This document shows, in pieces, positions 50,679 to 59,389 of a stretch of 61,328 nt of DNA. The stretch's first letter is position 1. Every line of letters starts with the position of its first letter. Below the pieces are notes generated by a model. It was given only the letters and a program-made list of their open reading frames with translations. It was not told the origin of the DNA and did no database searches. The translations under genes and the position numbers were made by a program. This DNA comes from Acidobacteriota bacterium (GTDB taxonomy: Bacteria > Acidobacteriota > Terriglobia > Bryobacterales > Bryobacteraceae), in contig JANXRE010000062.1 of NCBI GenBank assembly GCA_025353165.1, forward strand, positions 1 to 61,328, written 5' to 3'.

Positions 50679-51911
50679 TTACCAATCGACGACGCTGCCG
50701 TCGTCCTCGTCGTAGCTCTCGGGATTCTTCCAGTCGTGTCCGATCTTGTCGGCCAGGGCGTTCTCGTCGAGCTCGATGCCGAGGCCCGGGCCGGTGGGCA
50801 AATCGAGGTAGCCGTCGCGCACCGTGAACGGCTTCTTGATGTATCCTTCGCCGAGCGACACCTGTTCCTGGCAGAGGAAGTTCGGAATGGCCGCCGCCAG
50901 TTGCACTCCCGCGGCCAGCGAGATCGGCCCGAGCGGATTGTGCGGCGCGATGGAAGCATAGTAAGCCTCGGCCATCCCCGCGATGATGCGGCACTCGGTG
51001 ATTCCGCCCGCGTGGCACAGGTCGGGCTGGAGCACGGTCGCGGCCCGCTTCTCCAGCACCTCGCGGAACCCCCACTTCGTAAACACGCGCTCGCCCGTCG
51101 CGATCGGCAGATGCGTGCCGCGCGCGATCTCCGCCATCACGTCGTGATTCTGCGCCTGGACTGGCTCTTCGATGAACATCGGCTGGTACGGCTCGAGCGC
51201 TTTGATCAGCAGTTTCGCCGTCGCCGGGCTGATTGCGCCATGAAAGTCGACCGCGATATCGATGTCGTTGCCCATCGCGCTTCGCAGTTCGGCGAACTGC
51301 TCGGCTGCGTACTGCACGGCCGCGGGCGTTTCGATGTACCGCGCCGGCCTGCGTTTCGCCGGACCGGTCTTGAATGCGGTGAAGCCGCGCGCCTTCATCT
51401 CCTTCATCGATTCGACGGTGCCCGCGTGCGCATAAACGCGGACGCGCGACCGCGTGGGGCCGCCCAGCAGTTCGTGGACAGGCACGCCGAGCGCTTTGCC
51501 CTTGATGTCCCATAGCGCCTGGTCGACGCCGCTGAGCGCGCTCGTGAGAATCGGGCCGCCGCGGTAAAACGCATGACGGTAAATCGCCTGCCAGTGATGG
51601 GCGACGTTGCGGGGGTCCTTTCCGATCAGGTAGGTCCCGATTTCTTTCACGGCCTCCGCGCAGGTGAGGGCGCGGCCTTCCGTGACCGGCTCGCCGAGCC
51701 CGACAATTCCCGCGTCTGTGTGAACCTTCAGGAACAGCCAGCGTGGCTTCACCAGGAACGTTTCGAGCCTGGTGATCTTGATTCGATCCTTCGCCGGAAC
51801 AGGGACATTCTTGTTATCGGCGAACAGTTCGGAATCGGCCGCGAGGATCGCGCTCAGGCTCGCGAAATTGCGCGCAACGGCGCGCCGGGTCATGCGTTTT
51901 TCCGTGGGCAT
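50679..51911 (-). CDS. Enolase-superfamily sugar-acid dehydratase
   Basis: 410 residues; a leader MTRRAVARNFASLSAILAAD suggests export or a vestigial TAT signal. YRGGPILTSALSGVDQALWD, IKGKALGVPVHELLGG and FTAFKTGPAK (barrel lysine) are of the mandelate racemase branch. Metal ligands follow in DIAVDFHGAISPA, MFIEEPVQAQNHD and IATGERVF. LQPDLCHAGGITECR and IAPHNPLGPISLAAG resemble D-galactonate dehydratase. Acting next to an alpha-galactosidase-like enzyme, a galactose-derived acid is a reasonable substrate (inference). Confidence 0.82.
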   Translation of the reverse strand: MPTEKRMTRRAVARNFASLSAILAADSELFADNKNVPVPAKDRIKITRLETFLVKPRWLFLKVHTDAGIVGLGEPVTEGRALTCAEAVKEIGTYLIGKDPRNVAHHWQAIYRHAFYRGGPILTSALSGVDQALWDIKGKALGVPVHELLGGPTRSRVRVYAHAGTVESMKEMKARGFTAFKTGPAKRRPARYIETPAAVQYAAEQFAELRSAMGNDIDIAVDFHGAISPATAKLLIKALEPYQPMFIEEPVQAQNHDVMAEIARGTHLPIATGERVFTKWGFREVLEKRAATVLQPDLCHAGGITECRIIAGMAEAYYASIAPHNPLGPISLAAGVQLAAAIPNFLCQEQVSLGEGYIKKPFTVRDGYLDLPTGPGLGIELDENALADKIGHDWKNPESYDEDDGSVVDW

Positions 51912-51950
51912 GCGACCGTTCGAGTATATCGCCGTCTACACTGTTCAACG

Positions 51951-52070
51951 ATGCGCCTGTTGCTAGCCGGCCGTTGCGCCGCGGTCGCGTGCCACGCGGC
52001 GACCTTTGCGATCCGCGACGTCACGGTGATCGACGGAACCGGCGCCCCGTCCGCGCTTCACCAGACAATC
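51951..52070 (+). pseudogene. Amidohydrolase N-terminal fragment
   Basis: An ATG at 51951 opens a signal-like segment and FAIRDVTVIDGTGAPSA, the standard opening of amidohydrolases of the imidazolonepropionase/prolidase-like group. Similarity stops about 40 residues in, where another fragment begins in a different frame. Truncated. Confidence 0.6.
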
Positions 52071-52414
52071 CGGTCCTCCACACGGGGGGACCGGGCAGCC
52101 CGGACGAGTGCTTCGCCAGCGATCCCTGCGTCGTGCTAGACGGCGGCGTTTGGGCGATGTTCTACTATTGCCTGGTCGCCAAGGGGAAAGCCCGCGACTT
52201 GCTGGCGTTGGGAAGGTGCCCTCGCCGCTTTGACAAGGTGAACGACATCCTGATCGACGTCGGGCCGCCGGGCGCGGTCGACGAGGTCTATGCCCACAAA
52301 CCCAGCGTCGTCTGGCGCAGTGGCGCGCTCTACCATTTCTCCTGCGCCGTTTCGGGAAAGTACCCGAACGAACTGCGCGGCATCTCCGTCGCGCGATCGC
52401 GTTGGTGGAATTAA
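52055..52414 (+). pseudogene. GH43/GH32-like hydrolase C-terminal fragment
   Basis: NPVLHTGGPGSPDECFASDP, VLDGGVWAMFYYCLVAKGKA, KVNDILIDVGPPGAVDEVYA, HKPSVVWRSGALYHFSCAVS and NELRGISVARSR are blades of a five-bladed beta-propeller glycosidase. The N-terminal blades with the catalytic Asp are absent, so this is a remnant fused to the amidohydrolase fragment. Confidence 0.6.
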
Positions 52415-52494
52415 AACCGGAACCTTGCCGTCGCAAACCGTGCGCGGCGTGTTACCCTGAGAATCGGTTTTTTCGTTGGCGTCCGGCCCAAACC

Positions 52495-52740
52495 ATGAAT
52501 TATATGCACGAAGAACTCGTTTCCAGCACGCTTAAGGTGTTGTCGGCCCGGCGGGCCGAAATCGATTACGCGGTTCTGGCGATCAAGGCCGACCCGACCT
52601 CGGCGCCGTTAACCGGGGTGAACAGGAGCAAGCACTTGGACGATCAGATTCGTTCCGCGCTGCAGTACCTGCACGAATCGATAGAACTGGTGGACGCAGC
52701 GATCGCGCAGCTGACACGACTGGCTGCAATACGGCAGTAG
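52495..52740 (+). CDS. Small hypothetical protein
   Basis: 81 residues from the ATG at 52495; the frame is open upstream but only through the previous remnant. The sequence is helical (HEELVSSTLKVLSARRAEID, DDQIRSALQYLHESIELVDA) without signal peptide. No family recognised. It lies just before the Oar-like gene and may be independent. Confidence 0.5.
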   Translation: MNYMHEELVSSTLKVLSARRAEIDYAVLAIKADPTSAPLTGVNRSKHLDDQIRSALQYLHESIELVDAAIAQLTRLAAIRQ

Positions 52741-52833
52741 CTCATCTTTTACAAAGACTTACCGTCAAAACAGGCCTCCGGAGTAACGTACGTGCCGTTG
52801 TCCGTACCTTCTCATCAAAGGCACTATTTCAAG

Positions 52834-55731
52834 ATGAGAACGATTGTTGCATTTTTTACACTTTTGGTTGCTGTGCCGGCTGTATATCTGAACGCGCAGC
52901 CGGCGGTGGGGACATTGAAGGGGCTGGTCACGGATCCGTCGGCGGCGACGGTTACGAACGCGGCGGTGACGATCCGGGGGGCGAACGGATTCGTGCGGCA
53001 GGCGCGCACGGACGTACAAGGCACATACACCGTTCCAGGTCTGCCGCCCGGGCAGTATGATGTGCGCGTCGAGGTAAAGGGATTCGCGCCGTTCGAAGCG
53101 CTCGGCGTGAACGTTCCGGCAGGCGTGGTTTCCTTGAACGCTCCGCTGACCGTGGCGATGGAGACGCAGAGCGTCACAGTAAACACGGATACGAATTCCG
53201 TAACGACCGATCCGTCGCAGAATATTGGCGCGCTGGTTTTGAAGGGCGCGGATCTGGAGGCGCTGTCGGACGATCCCGACGACCTCGCCAGCGATTTGCA
53301 GGCGCTGGCCGGTCCGGCGGCGGGACCGAACGGCGGGCAAATCTACATCGACGGTTTCACCGGCGGGCAGTTGCCGCCCAAGTCGGCGATCCGCGAAGTG
53401 CGTATCAATTCGAATCCCTTCTCGGCGGAGTACGACCGGCTGGGATTCGGACGCATCGAGATTCTTACCAAGCCTGGTTCGGACAAGTTTCGCGGCCAGG
53501 TGTTTACGAACATCGGCAACAAGGTCTTCAATTCGCGGAACCCGTTCGTGACCGGGACGGTGCCCGACTATTCTCAGGAATTCTTCGGCGGGAACTTCAG
53601 CGGCCCGATTGGCAAAAAGGCGTCGTTCTTCGTGGACGCCGATCGCCGGATCACCAATGAGAACGCGCTAGTGGTGGCTCAGGTTCTCGATCCGAGCTTC
53701 AACATCGTCCCCTACAACCTCGCGGTCGTGACACCCCAGCACCGCACGGATGTCAGCCCGCGCGTCGATTACCAGCTCAACTCGAACAACACTCTGTCAG
53801 CGCGGTACCGCTGGTCCGGTTCAAACTCGGTCGGCGGAGTGGGCGGGTTCTCGCTGCCGACTCTCGAGACCAACGGCAACAGCCACAGCCACACGGTCCA
53901 GATCACCGAGACCGCCGTGCTCGGCACGCATGCGGTGAACGAAACCAGGTTCCAGTTCTTCGCGAATCGCAGCAACCAATCGGGGACGAGTACCGAACCT
54001 ACGATCAATGTGCAGTCCGCTTTCACCAGCGGCGGCTCGCCGTTCGCGGTCAACTTCAGCAACGAGAACCACTACGAGGTTCAGAACAACACGACGTTGA
54101 CGAAAGGAACGCACCAGATCCGTTTCGGCGCGCGAGTGCGGAGCATCACCGTCGCCGATCGGTCCACGTCGGGTTACAACGGGTCGTTCACCTTCTCGTC
54201 CATCGACATATACCGGCAAACAGAGCTCCTTTTGAGCCAAGGTCTCCCGTTTGCGCAGGTCCGGGCTCTCGGGTACGGGCCGAGTATCTTCTCGCTGACT
54301 TCCGGCACTAAGCTGGCGAACGTGGACCAGACGGATGCCGGCCTGTTCGCCCAGGACGACTGGCGGGTGCTGCCGAACGTGACGGTCAGCGCGGGGCTGC
54401 GCTATGAGATGCAGACCAACCTCAACGACCACGCCAACGTCGCTCCGCGGCTGGGCATCGCCTGGGCTCCCGGCGCCCGGAAGAATACGCAGGCCAAGAC
54501 TGTAATCCGCATCGGGGCCGGAATGTTCTACGACCGGTTCAGCGAGAGCTACACGCTGAACGCGCTGCGGTTGAACGGCATCGCGCAGCAGCAGTTCGTA
54601 GTTCGAAATCCCGGTTTCTTTGACCCTCACCATGCTCCGTCGGTGTCCGATCTCACCGACGCGAAGGCGACGCAGGCGATCCGGGACATCTCGAGCCAAC
54701 TGCTGGCGCCGCGCATTTTCCAGACGGCGGTGGGCGTGGAGCGGCAACTGCCCTGGCGGATCAGCCTTTCGGCGAACTGGACGCGCTCACGGGGTTGGGA
54801 CCAGTTGCGGTCGCGGAATATCAACGCTCCGGAGCCGGGAACGTACCCGGACGCGGTGGTCCGGCCGTACGGCATCGCGGCGGGAGACATTTACCTGTAC
54901 GAATCGAGCGCTTCGTTCAAGCAGAACCAGTTGATGACGAACATCCAGGCGCGGATCAGCGCAAAGTACTCGCTGTTCGGCTATTACGTTTACGGGCGCG
55001 CGGAGAGCAACAGCGATGGCGCCGGCAGTTTCCCCGCCAATACCTACGACCTGAGCTCCGAGTGGGGCCGGGCCGGGTTCGACGTGCGGCAACGGGTGTT
55101 CATGGGCGGAAGCATCGCGGCTCCTCTGGCGTTGACGCTAAACCCGTTCATCATCCTCAGCACTGGCGGGCCGTTCAACATCTCAACGGGCACGGATACC
55201 AACGGGGATGGGCTGTTCACGGAACGGCCTTCGTTCGCGACGGACTTGAGCCGGCCGAGCGTCGTGACGACGCCCTGGGGCGCGTTCGACACGAAGCCAA
55301 TTGCCGGCCAGACGATCATCCCGCGCAATTTCGGCAAAGGCCCGGGGCAGGTCTCGATCAATCTGCGGCTGAGCCGTTCGTGGGGTTTCGGCGAGTCCAA
55401 GAGCTCGGGTTCCGCGGCGGGCGGCGGGGACTTCGGCGGACCGCGCGGGGGCGGCGGCGGCCACGGCCCGGGCGGCGGCGGTTTCATGACGATGGGGGGC
55501 CGGGGCGGAATGTTCGGCGGCGCCGGCAACACATCGGGCAAGAGGTACGTGCTGACGCTCGGCGTGCAAGCGCGGAACGTGTTGAACCACGTGAATTACG
55601 CCGCCCCGGTCGGCGTTCTGACCTCGCCGTTCTTCGGCCAGTCCACGTCCATCGCGGGTGGCTTTGGACCGGGCGGCGGCGGAGCCGCGGGGAATCGGCG
55701 GTTGGAAGTGCAGTTGCGGTTTTCGTTCTAA
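52834..55731 (+). CDS. Oar-like TonB-dependent outer-membrane protein
   Basis: 965 residues from the ATG at 52834 (14 upstream codons from 52792 are not signal-like). Signal peptide MRTIVAFFTLLVAVPAVYLN, a carboxypeptidase-regulatory domain (GTLKGLVTDPSAATVTNAAV, GTYTVPGLPPGQYDVRVEVK), a plug region (GQIYIDGFTGGQLPPKSAIR, EYDRLGFGRIEILTKPGSDK) and a long beta-barrel. Near residues 855-900 a Gly-rich low-complexity segment interrupts the barrel, followed by RYVLTLGVQARNVLNHVNYA and a terminal aromatic strand ending RFSF. A typical acidobacterial receptor for polymers; the substrate is unknown. Confidence 0.88.
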   Translation: MRTIVAFFTLLVAVPAVYLNAQPAVGTLKGLVTDPSAATVTNAAVTIRGANGFVRQARTDVQGTYTVPGLPPGQYDVRVEVKGFAPFEALGVNVPAGVVSLNAPLTVAMETQSVTVNTDTNSVTTDPSQNIGALVLKGADLEALSDDPDDLASDLQALAGPAAGPNGGQIYIDGFTGGQLPPKSAIREVRINSNPFSAEYDRLGFGRIEILTKPGSDKFRGQVFTNIGNKVFNSRNPFVTGTVPDYSQEFFGGNFSGPIGKKASFFVDADRRITNENALVVAQVLDPSFNIVPYNLAVVTPQHRTDVSPRVDYQLNSNNTLSARYRWSGSNSVGGVGGFSLPTLETNGNSHSHTVQITETAVLGTHAVNETRFQFFANRSNQSGTSTEPTINVQSAFTSGGSPFAVNFSNENHYEVQNNTTLTKGTHQIRFGARVRSITVADRSTSGYNGSFTFSSIDIYRQTELLLSQGLPFAQVRALGYGPSIFSLTSGTKLANVDQTDAGLFAQDDWRVLPNVTVSAGLRYEMQTNLNDHANVAPRLGIAWAPGARKNTQAKTVIRIGAGMFYDRFSESYTLNALRLNGIAQQQFVVRNPGFFDPHHAPSVSDLTDAKATQAIRDISSQLLAPRIFQTAVGVERQLPWRISLSANWTRSRGWDQLRSRNINAPEPGTYPDAVVRPYGIAAGDIYLYESSASFKQNQLMTNIQARISAKYSLFGYYVYGRAESNSDGAGSFPANTYDLSSEWGRAGFDVRQRVFMGGSIAAPLALTLNPFIILSTGGPFNISTGTDTNGDGLFTERPSFATDLSRPSVVTTPWGAFDTKPIAGQTIIPRNFGKGPGQVSINLRLSRSWGFGESKSSGSAAGGGDFGGPRGGGGGHGPGGGGFMTMGGRGGMFGGAGNTSGKRYVLTLGVQARNVLNHVNYAAPVGVLTSPFFGQSTSIAGGFGPGGGGAAGNRRLEVQLRFSF

Positions 55732-55794
55732 CTCAACTAGCCGTGCTTCGCCCCGCCCCGCCTCGGTGGGACGGGATTGGAATCACCGCCCGGC

Positions 55795-56421
55795 TTACGG
55801 TTCCGAGAGGAAGCGCAGGATCTCACGCATTAGGCGGTCGCCCTGTTCCGTCGCGAAAATATGCTGCGCGTGGGCGGAGCCGTCGAGGAAGATCAGATCC
55901 TTAGGCTCTGGCGCTTTGGCGTACTCCTGCCGAATTTGTTCGGCGCGCTGGTCGCCGCGGCTGGAGAGGAACAGCTTTCGCCCTTTCAGCTTTTGCGGCT
56001 CGGCGATCGGCGCCGGGGCCAGCAGCACCAGGCGGTCGATCTCGCCGGGCGCGGCCGCGACCGAGGCCGCGGCAGCGGCTCCGCCTCCCATGCTTCCCCC
56101 AACCACAGCAACAGTTTTCGCGCCGCTCGCGTGCAAGTAGCGGACGGCGGCCAGCACGTCGAGGTACAACTCGGGGTATGGGGCCTTGCGAAAGTCGAAG
56201 GCGAGGACGCGGAATCCGGCTTCCTGCAAAACACGGGCCTGCTTGGCCCAGCTCGTCTTATCGAACACTGCGCCGTGGGCCAGGACGACGCCGCGCTCCC
56301 CGTTACCGTAGAGGTCGGCATAGATGAGGCCCCCGTCGGAGGTCGGAAAGGAGACGTGTTCCTGCGCCGCGGTAAGTCCAGCCATGAGGAGACCCATTAT
56401 GACCACAGTAGACGGTCGCAC
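55795..56421 (-). CDS. Exported dienelactone hydrolase-like protein
   Basis: 208 residues from a GTG at 56421; RPSTVVIMGLLMAGLTAAQ is a better signal peptide than the shorter one from the ATG at 56397. The alpha/beta-hydrolase nucleophile is in VAVVGGSMGGGAAAA, with GVVLAHGAVFDKTSWAKQAR forming the oxyanion region and HAQHIFATEQGD the catalytic His. Probably an esterase in the periplasm. Divergent from the MBL-fold gene. Confidence 0.8.
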   Translation of the reverse strand: MRPSTVVIMGLLMAGLTAAQEHVSFPTSDGGLIYADLYGNGERGVVLAHGAVFDKTSWAKQARVLQEAGFRVLAFDFRKAPYPELYLDVLAAVRYLHASGAKTVAVVGGSMGGGAAAAASVAAAPGEIDRLVLLAPAPIAEPQKLKGRKLFLSSRGDQRAEQIRQEYAKAPEPKDLIFLDGSAHAQHIFATEQGDRLMREILRFLSEP

Positions 56422-56454
56422 CTCGCAATTGTACGATAGACTCGGACCGAATCT

Positions 56455-57237
56455 ATGAATCTGATGCGCCAGATCCGGGAATTTCCGGTGGAGAAAAACT
56501 CCGTCGCGATGTGGTGGTTCGGACAGAGCGGGTACATCTTTAAGTCGCCGGAAGGGACTTTGGCGGGCGTGGATCTGTACCTGACGGACAGTTGCGGGGA
56601 CCTGTATACGACGATCAACCTGCACCGCAACTTCCCGCCACCGCTCGAGCCGGAAGACGTCGATGTGGATTACTTCCTTTGTACGCACAATCATCAGGAC
56701 CACACCGACCCGGAGACGATCCGGCGGCTGCGCAACAAGGACACGGCGCGGTTTATCGGCCCTATGCCGAGTTGCGGGGTGTACCGGGAGACGGGGATTG
56801 AAGACGGCCGGATCGCGCCGACTTGGCCCGGGCGCTCGGCGGAGTTCGCGGACCTGCGGATCACCGGCACGTTCGCGCTGCCGACCGACGATTCGGACTT
56901 GAACCACATGGGCTACGTGCTGCGGTTTGGATCCGGCCCCGCGATCTACATCACCGGCGACACCGATTATCACGAGCTGCTGGCGTCGGCTCGAAAGCAC
57001 GAACCGGACCTGCTGATCACGTGCATCAACGGCGGGTACAACAACCTGTCGCACTGGGAGGCTTCGAAGCTCGCAGCCGACATCCGCCCGAAAGCGGCGA
57101 TACCCTGCCACTACGACCTGTTCCCCGATAATGCGGCGGATCCGAAGCTGTTCCGCGCGGCGCTGGCGGTGAACGCTCCAGAGGTGCGCTACCGGGAACT
57201 GGCGCATGCGGAGCCATTCGTGTTTTCCGTCGATTGA
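56455..57237 (+). CDS. UlaG-like MBL-fold metallohydrolase
   Basis: 260 residues. MWWFGQSGYIFKSPEG, the metal site in FLCTHNHQDHTDPETIRR (HxHxDH) and the later ligand in YITGDTDYHELLAS match the L-ascorbate-6-phosphate lactonase/UlaG branch of the metallo-beta-lactamase fold. AIPCHYDLFPDN gives the last His. The length is close to family size, though shorter than E. coli UlaG. No ascorbate operon surrounds it. Confidence 0.82.
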   Translation: MNLMRQIREFPVEKNSVAMWWFGQSGYIFKSPEGTLAGVDLYLTDSCGDLYTTINLHRNFPPPLEPEDVDVDYFLCTHNHQDHTDPETIRRLRNKDTARFIGPMPSCGVYRETGIEDGRIAPTWPGRSAEFADLRITGTFALPTDDSDLNHMGYVLRFGSGPAIYITGDTDYHELLASARKHEPDLLITCINGGYNNLSHWEASKLAADIRPKAAIPCHYDLFPDNAADPKLFRAALAVNAPEVRYRELAHAEPFVFSVD

Positions 57238-57375
57238 GCAACGGCCGAGTGCAGGAACGAATAGGTGACGCGACTACTCGTTTTTTCTTCCAGGCAGCTC
57301 TGTCGGGCTTTCCCCACGCTGGATATCGTGCGGCGGCGCGGGAGAAGGAATGGATAAGGGCACGGATCGGCGCGC

Positions 57376-57741
57376 TTAGATCGCCTCGCCGCACACAATC
57401 CTGTGGCCGTCCGGTGTGCGCAGACCGAATTCTCTCAGGCCCCACGGCTTGTTGGTTGGCGGGGATGAAACGAGTGCTCCTCTTGCCGCAAGTTCCCGGT
57501 ACAGGTCATCTACGCCTTCAACATTCCAGTAAGCGAAGTAGGAGTGGTTGCCCAGTTCACCCGCTGGCCGCTCGTCCACGCACTCACCGAGCATGACCCG
57601 GAAACTATCACGCGTCAGGAAGCTCCAGCCTTCGGCGCTGATCGGGTCCTTTCGGAATCCAAGGATGTCCACGTAGTAACTCGTCGATACATCGAGATCG
57701 CGGACCGCCAGTACGCATCTGGAATTAACAATGCTAGCCAC
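57376..57741 (-). CDS. VOC (glyoxalase-like) family protein
   Basis: 121 residues. VLAVRDLDVSTSYYVDILGF, LTRDSFRVMLGECVDE, YFAYWNVEGVDDLYRELAAR and FGLRTPDGHRIVCGE form one vicinal-oxygen-chelate repeat pair, resembling glyoxalase- or bleomycin-resistance-like proteins. The metal ligands are not all recognisable. Single gene. Confidence 0.75.
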   Translation of the reverse strand: MASIVNSRCVLAVRDLDVSTSYYVDILGFRKDPISAEGWSFLTRDSFRVMLGECVDERPAGELGNHSYFAYWNVEGVDDLYRELAARGALVSSPPTNKPWGLREFGLRTPDGHRIVCGEAI

Positions 57742-58115
57742 GCTTTACTCTCTCCGCCTTCAAAAGATACAACAAGTCGCGATCAGTCGCGCAGCCACCA
57801 GACCGGGGCGCGATTCCAGCACCATAATGGATGATCTGCCGGTACCCGCCCGCAAATCGAGGACTCTCCCCACGCCGGAACGGAGAAGACTCTCTGTAGG
57901 GCAGGGAAGGCAGCCCATTGGCGTCGAAAACGAAGCGCGCCACCACAAATGCGGCGCTGGACCAAACGAGTAGTACGCCGATTAAGGAGCAGCGGCCACA
58001 TGGGTCACTTGCGGACATATCCGAGGAGCAACAGCGCGGCGGTGCCGGCCACCCTCAGCCACCACGGATAGCCGAAGTTGAAGTGTGCGTGTGCAAACAC
58101 GGGTATTCGTAGACC
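57742..58115 (-). pseudogene. Decayed membrane protein remnants
   Basis: Two frames on the minus strand contain hydrophobic segments: FAHAHFNFGYPWWLRVAGTA followed by ALLLLGYVRK and a stop, then LIGVLLVWSSAAFVVARFVF in a different frame. They look like adjoining pieces of one or two short membrane proteins. No start or family is recognised. Confidence 0.35.
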
Positions 58116-58131
58116 TCCATTTAGCCCCGAA

Positions 58132-59355
58132 TCATCCAAAGGGCCGGTCAATCGCAGGACTCTGCTTTGTAAAGAAGCGCGGACCGCTGTCGGTCATGTA
58201 GAAACAGTCTTCCAGGCGAATGCCGAATTCGCCGTAGATCGTAAGCATGGGCTCATCGCTGAAGCACATCCCCGGCGCGAGGCGGGTTTTGTTGCCGCGC
58301 ACCAGGTTCGGGGACTCGTGCCCGTCCAGCCCGATGCCGTGTCCGGTGCGGTGCGGCAGGCCCGGCACCTTGTAGTCCGGGCCGAATCCGGCGTCGGTGA
58401 TCACCTTCCGGGCGGCTGCGTCGACCGACTCGCAGGTCGCGCCCACCTTGGCGGCGGCGAAGGCGGCGTCCTGCGCCTTGCGTTCCAGGTCCCAAATCTC
58501 CCGCTGCCGCGGCGTGGGCTTTCCGAACACCGTGGTGCGCGTGATGTCGGCCTGATAACCCTCGACGTTCGCGCCGTCGTCGATCTGCACGACGTCTCCC
58601 TCACGCAGCTTCTGGGGCACGATGCTGCCGTGCGGGAATGCCGTGTACTGTCCAAAGCTCACCATGGTATCGCCGGGGAATCCCAAGGAGCGATACGCTT
58701 CGTTGATGTTCGCTGCCAGTTCGATGTGCGTCATGCCCTCTCTCAGGGTGGCCAGCGCCGCCCGGTACGCCGCGATGGTGACGTCGTTGGCGTGCTGCAT
58801 CAGGGCGATCTCGGCGGGCGACTTGATCATGCGGCAACCGGTGGTGACGGGATCGGCGATCGCGTAGTCGAGCGCGGGCGCCTCTTTGCGAATGCTGTTG
58901 AACACGAAGAAGCGGACCTGCTGTTCGATTCCGACGCGGCCGGTCGAGATGCCGCGGTCCTTCAGGATCCCGGCGATCATCTTGTATGGGCTTTCGTCCT
59001 CCTCCCACAGGCGAATGTCGGCGCCGAAGCGGATGATTTCCCGGGCGCGCGCTTGCTCAAAGGCCGGTACGACCCAGGCCAGCTCGCCGCGCGCGGGAAA
59101 GACCAGGCCGAACGTTCGCTCGCTTCCTCCCCAGCGCGTGCCGGTGAAGTAGAACATGCTCGAGTCGCCTTCGAGAAAGATGGCGTCGATGCCGTTCTCG
59201 CGCATCAGGCGCCGCGCCTTCTCCATCCGGGCCAGGCGTTCGGCGGCGGCGATCGGAACGACCCCTGCCGTCATGGGACGGAGCCGCCGGATGGAATCCG
59301 GCAAGTCCGATACGCCCAGCGCAAGCGCCGCGGCGGTAAATCTCCTGCGAGTCAT
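58132..59355 (-). CDS. Secreted M24 peptidase, Xaa-Pro type
   Basis: 407 residues from the ATG at 59355. The leader MTRRRFTAAALALGV is twin-arginine-like. A creatinase-like N-domain is followed by the pita-bread fold, with metal ligands VQIDDGANVEGYQADITRT (two Asp), TGHGIGLDGHESP (His), CFSDEPMLTIYGEFGIRLED (two Glu). Family members remove the residue before proline or cleave related dipeptides. It precedes nothing closely on the same strand; the next gene on that strand ends at 59390. Confidence 0.86.
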   Translation of the reverse strand: MTRRRFTAAALALGVSDLPDSIRRLRPMTAGVVPIAAAERLARMEKARRLMRENGIDAIFLEGDSSMFYFTGTRWGGSERTFGLVFPARGELAWVVPAFEQARAREIIRFGADIRLWEEDESPYKMIAGILKDRGISTGRVGIEQQVRFFVFNSIRKEAPALDYAIADPVTTGCRMIKSPAEIALMQHANDVTIAAYRAALATLREGMTHIELAANINEAYRSLGFPGDTMVSFGQYTAFPHGSIVPQKLREGDVVQIDDGANVEGYQADITRTTVFGKPTPRQREIWDLERKAQDAAFAAAKVGATCESVDAAARKVITDAGFGPDYKVPGLPHRTGHGIGLDGHESPNLVRGNKTRLAPGMCFSDEPMLTIYGEFGIRLEDCFYMTDSGPRFFTKQSPAIDRPFG

Positions 59356-59389
59356 GTCCGACGATTCTCGCACATCTCACCGCGTCCGA

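Noticed and set aside
55795-57207. A 470-residue minus-strand open frame that could fuse a long N-terminal part to the dienelactone hydrolase.
   Set aside because: The upstream half is antisense to the UlaG-like gene; the signal peptide near 56421 marks the real start.
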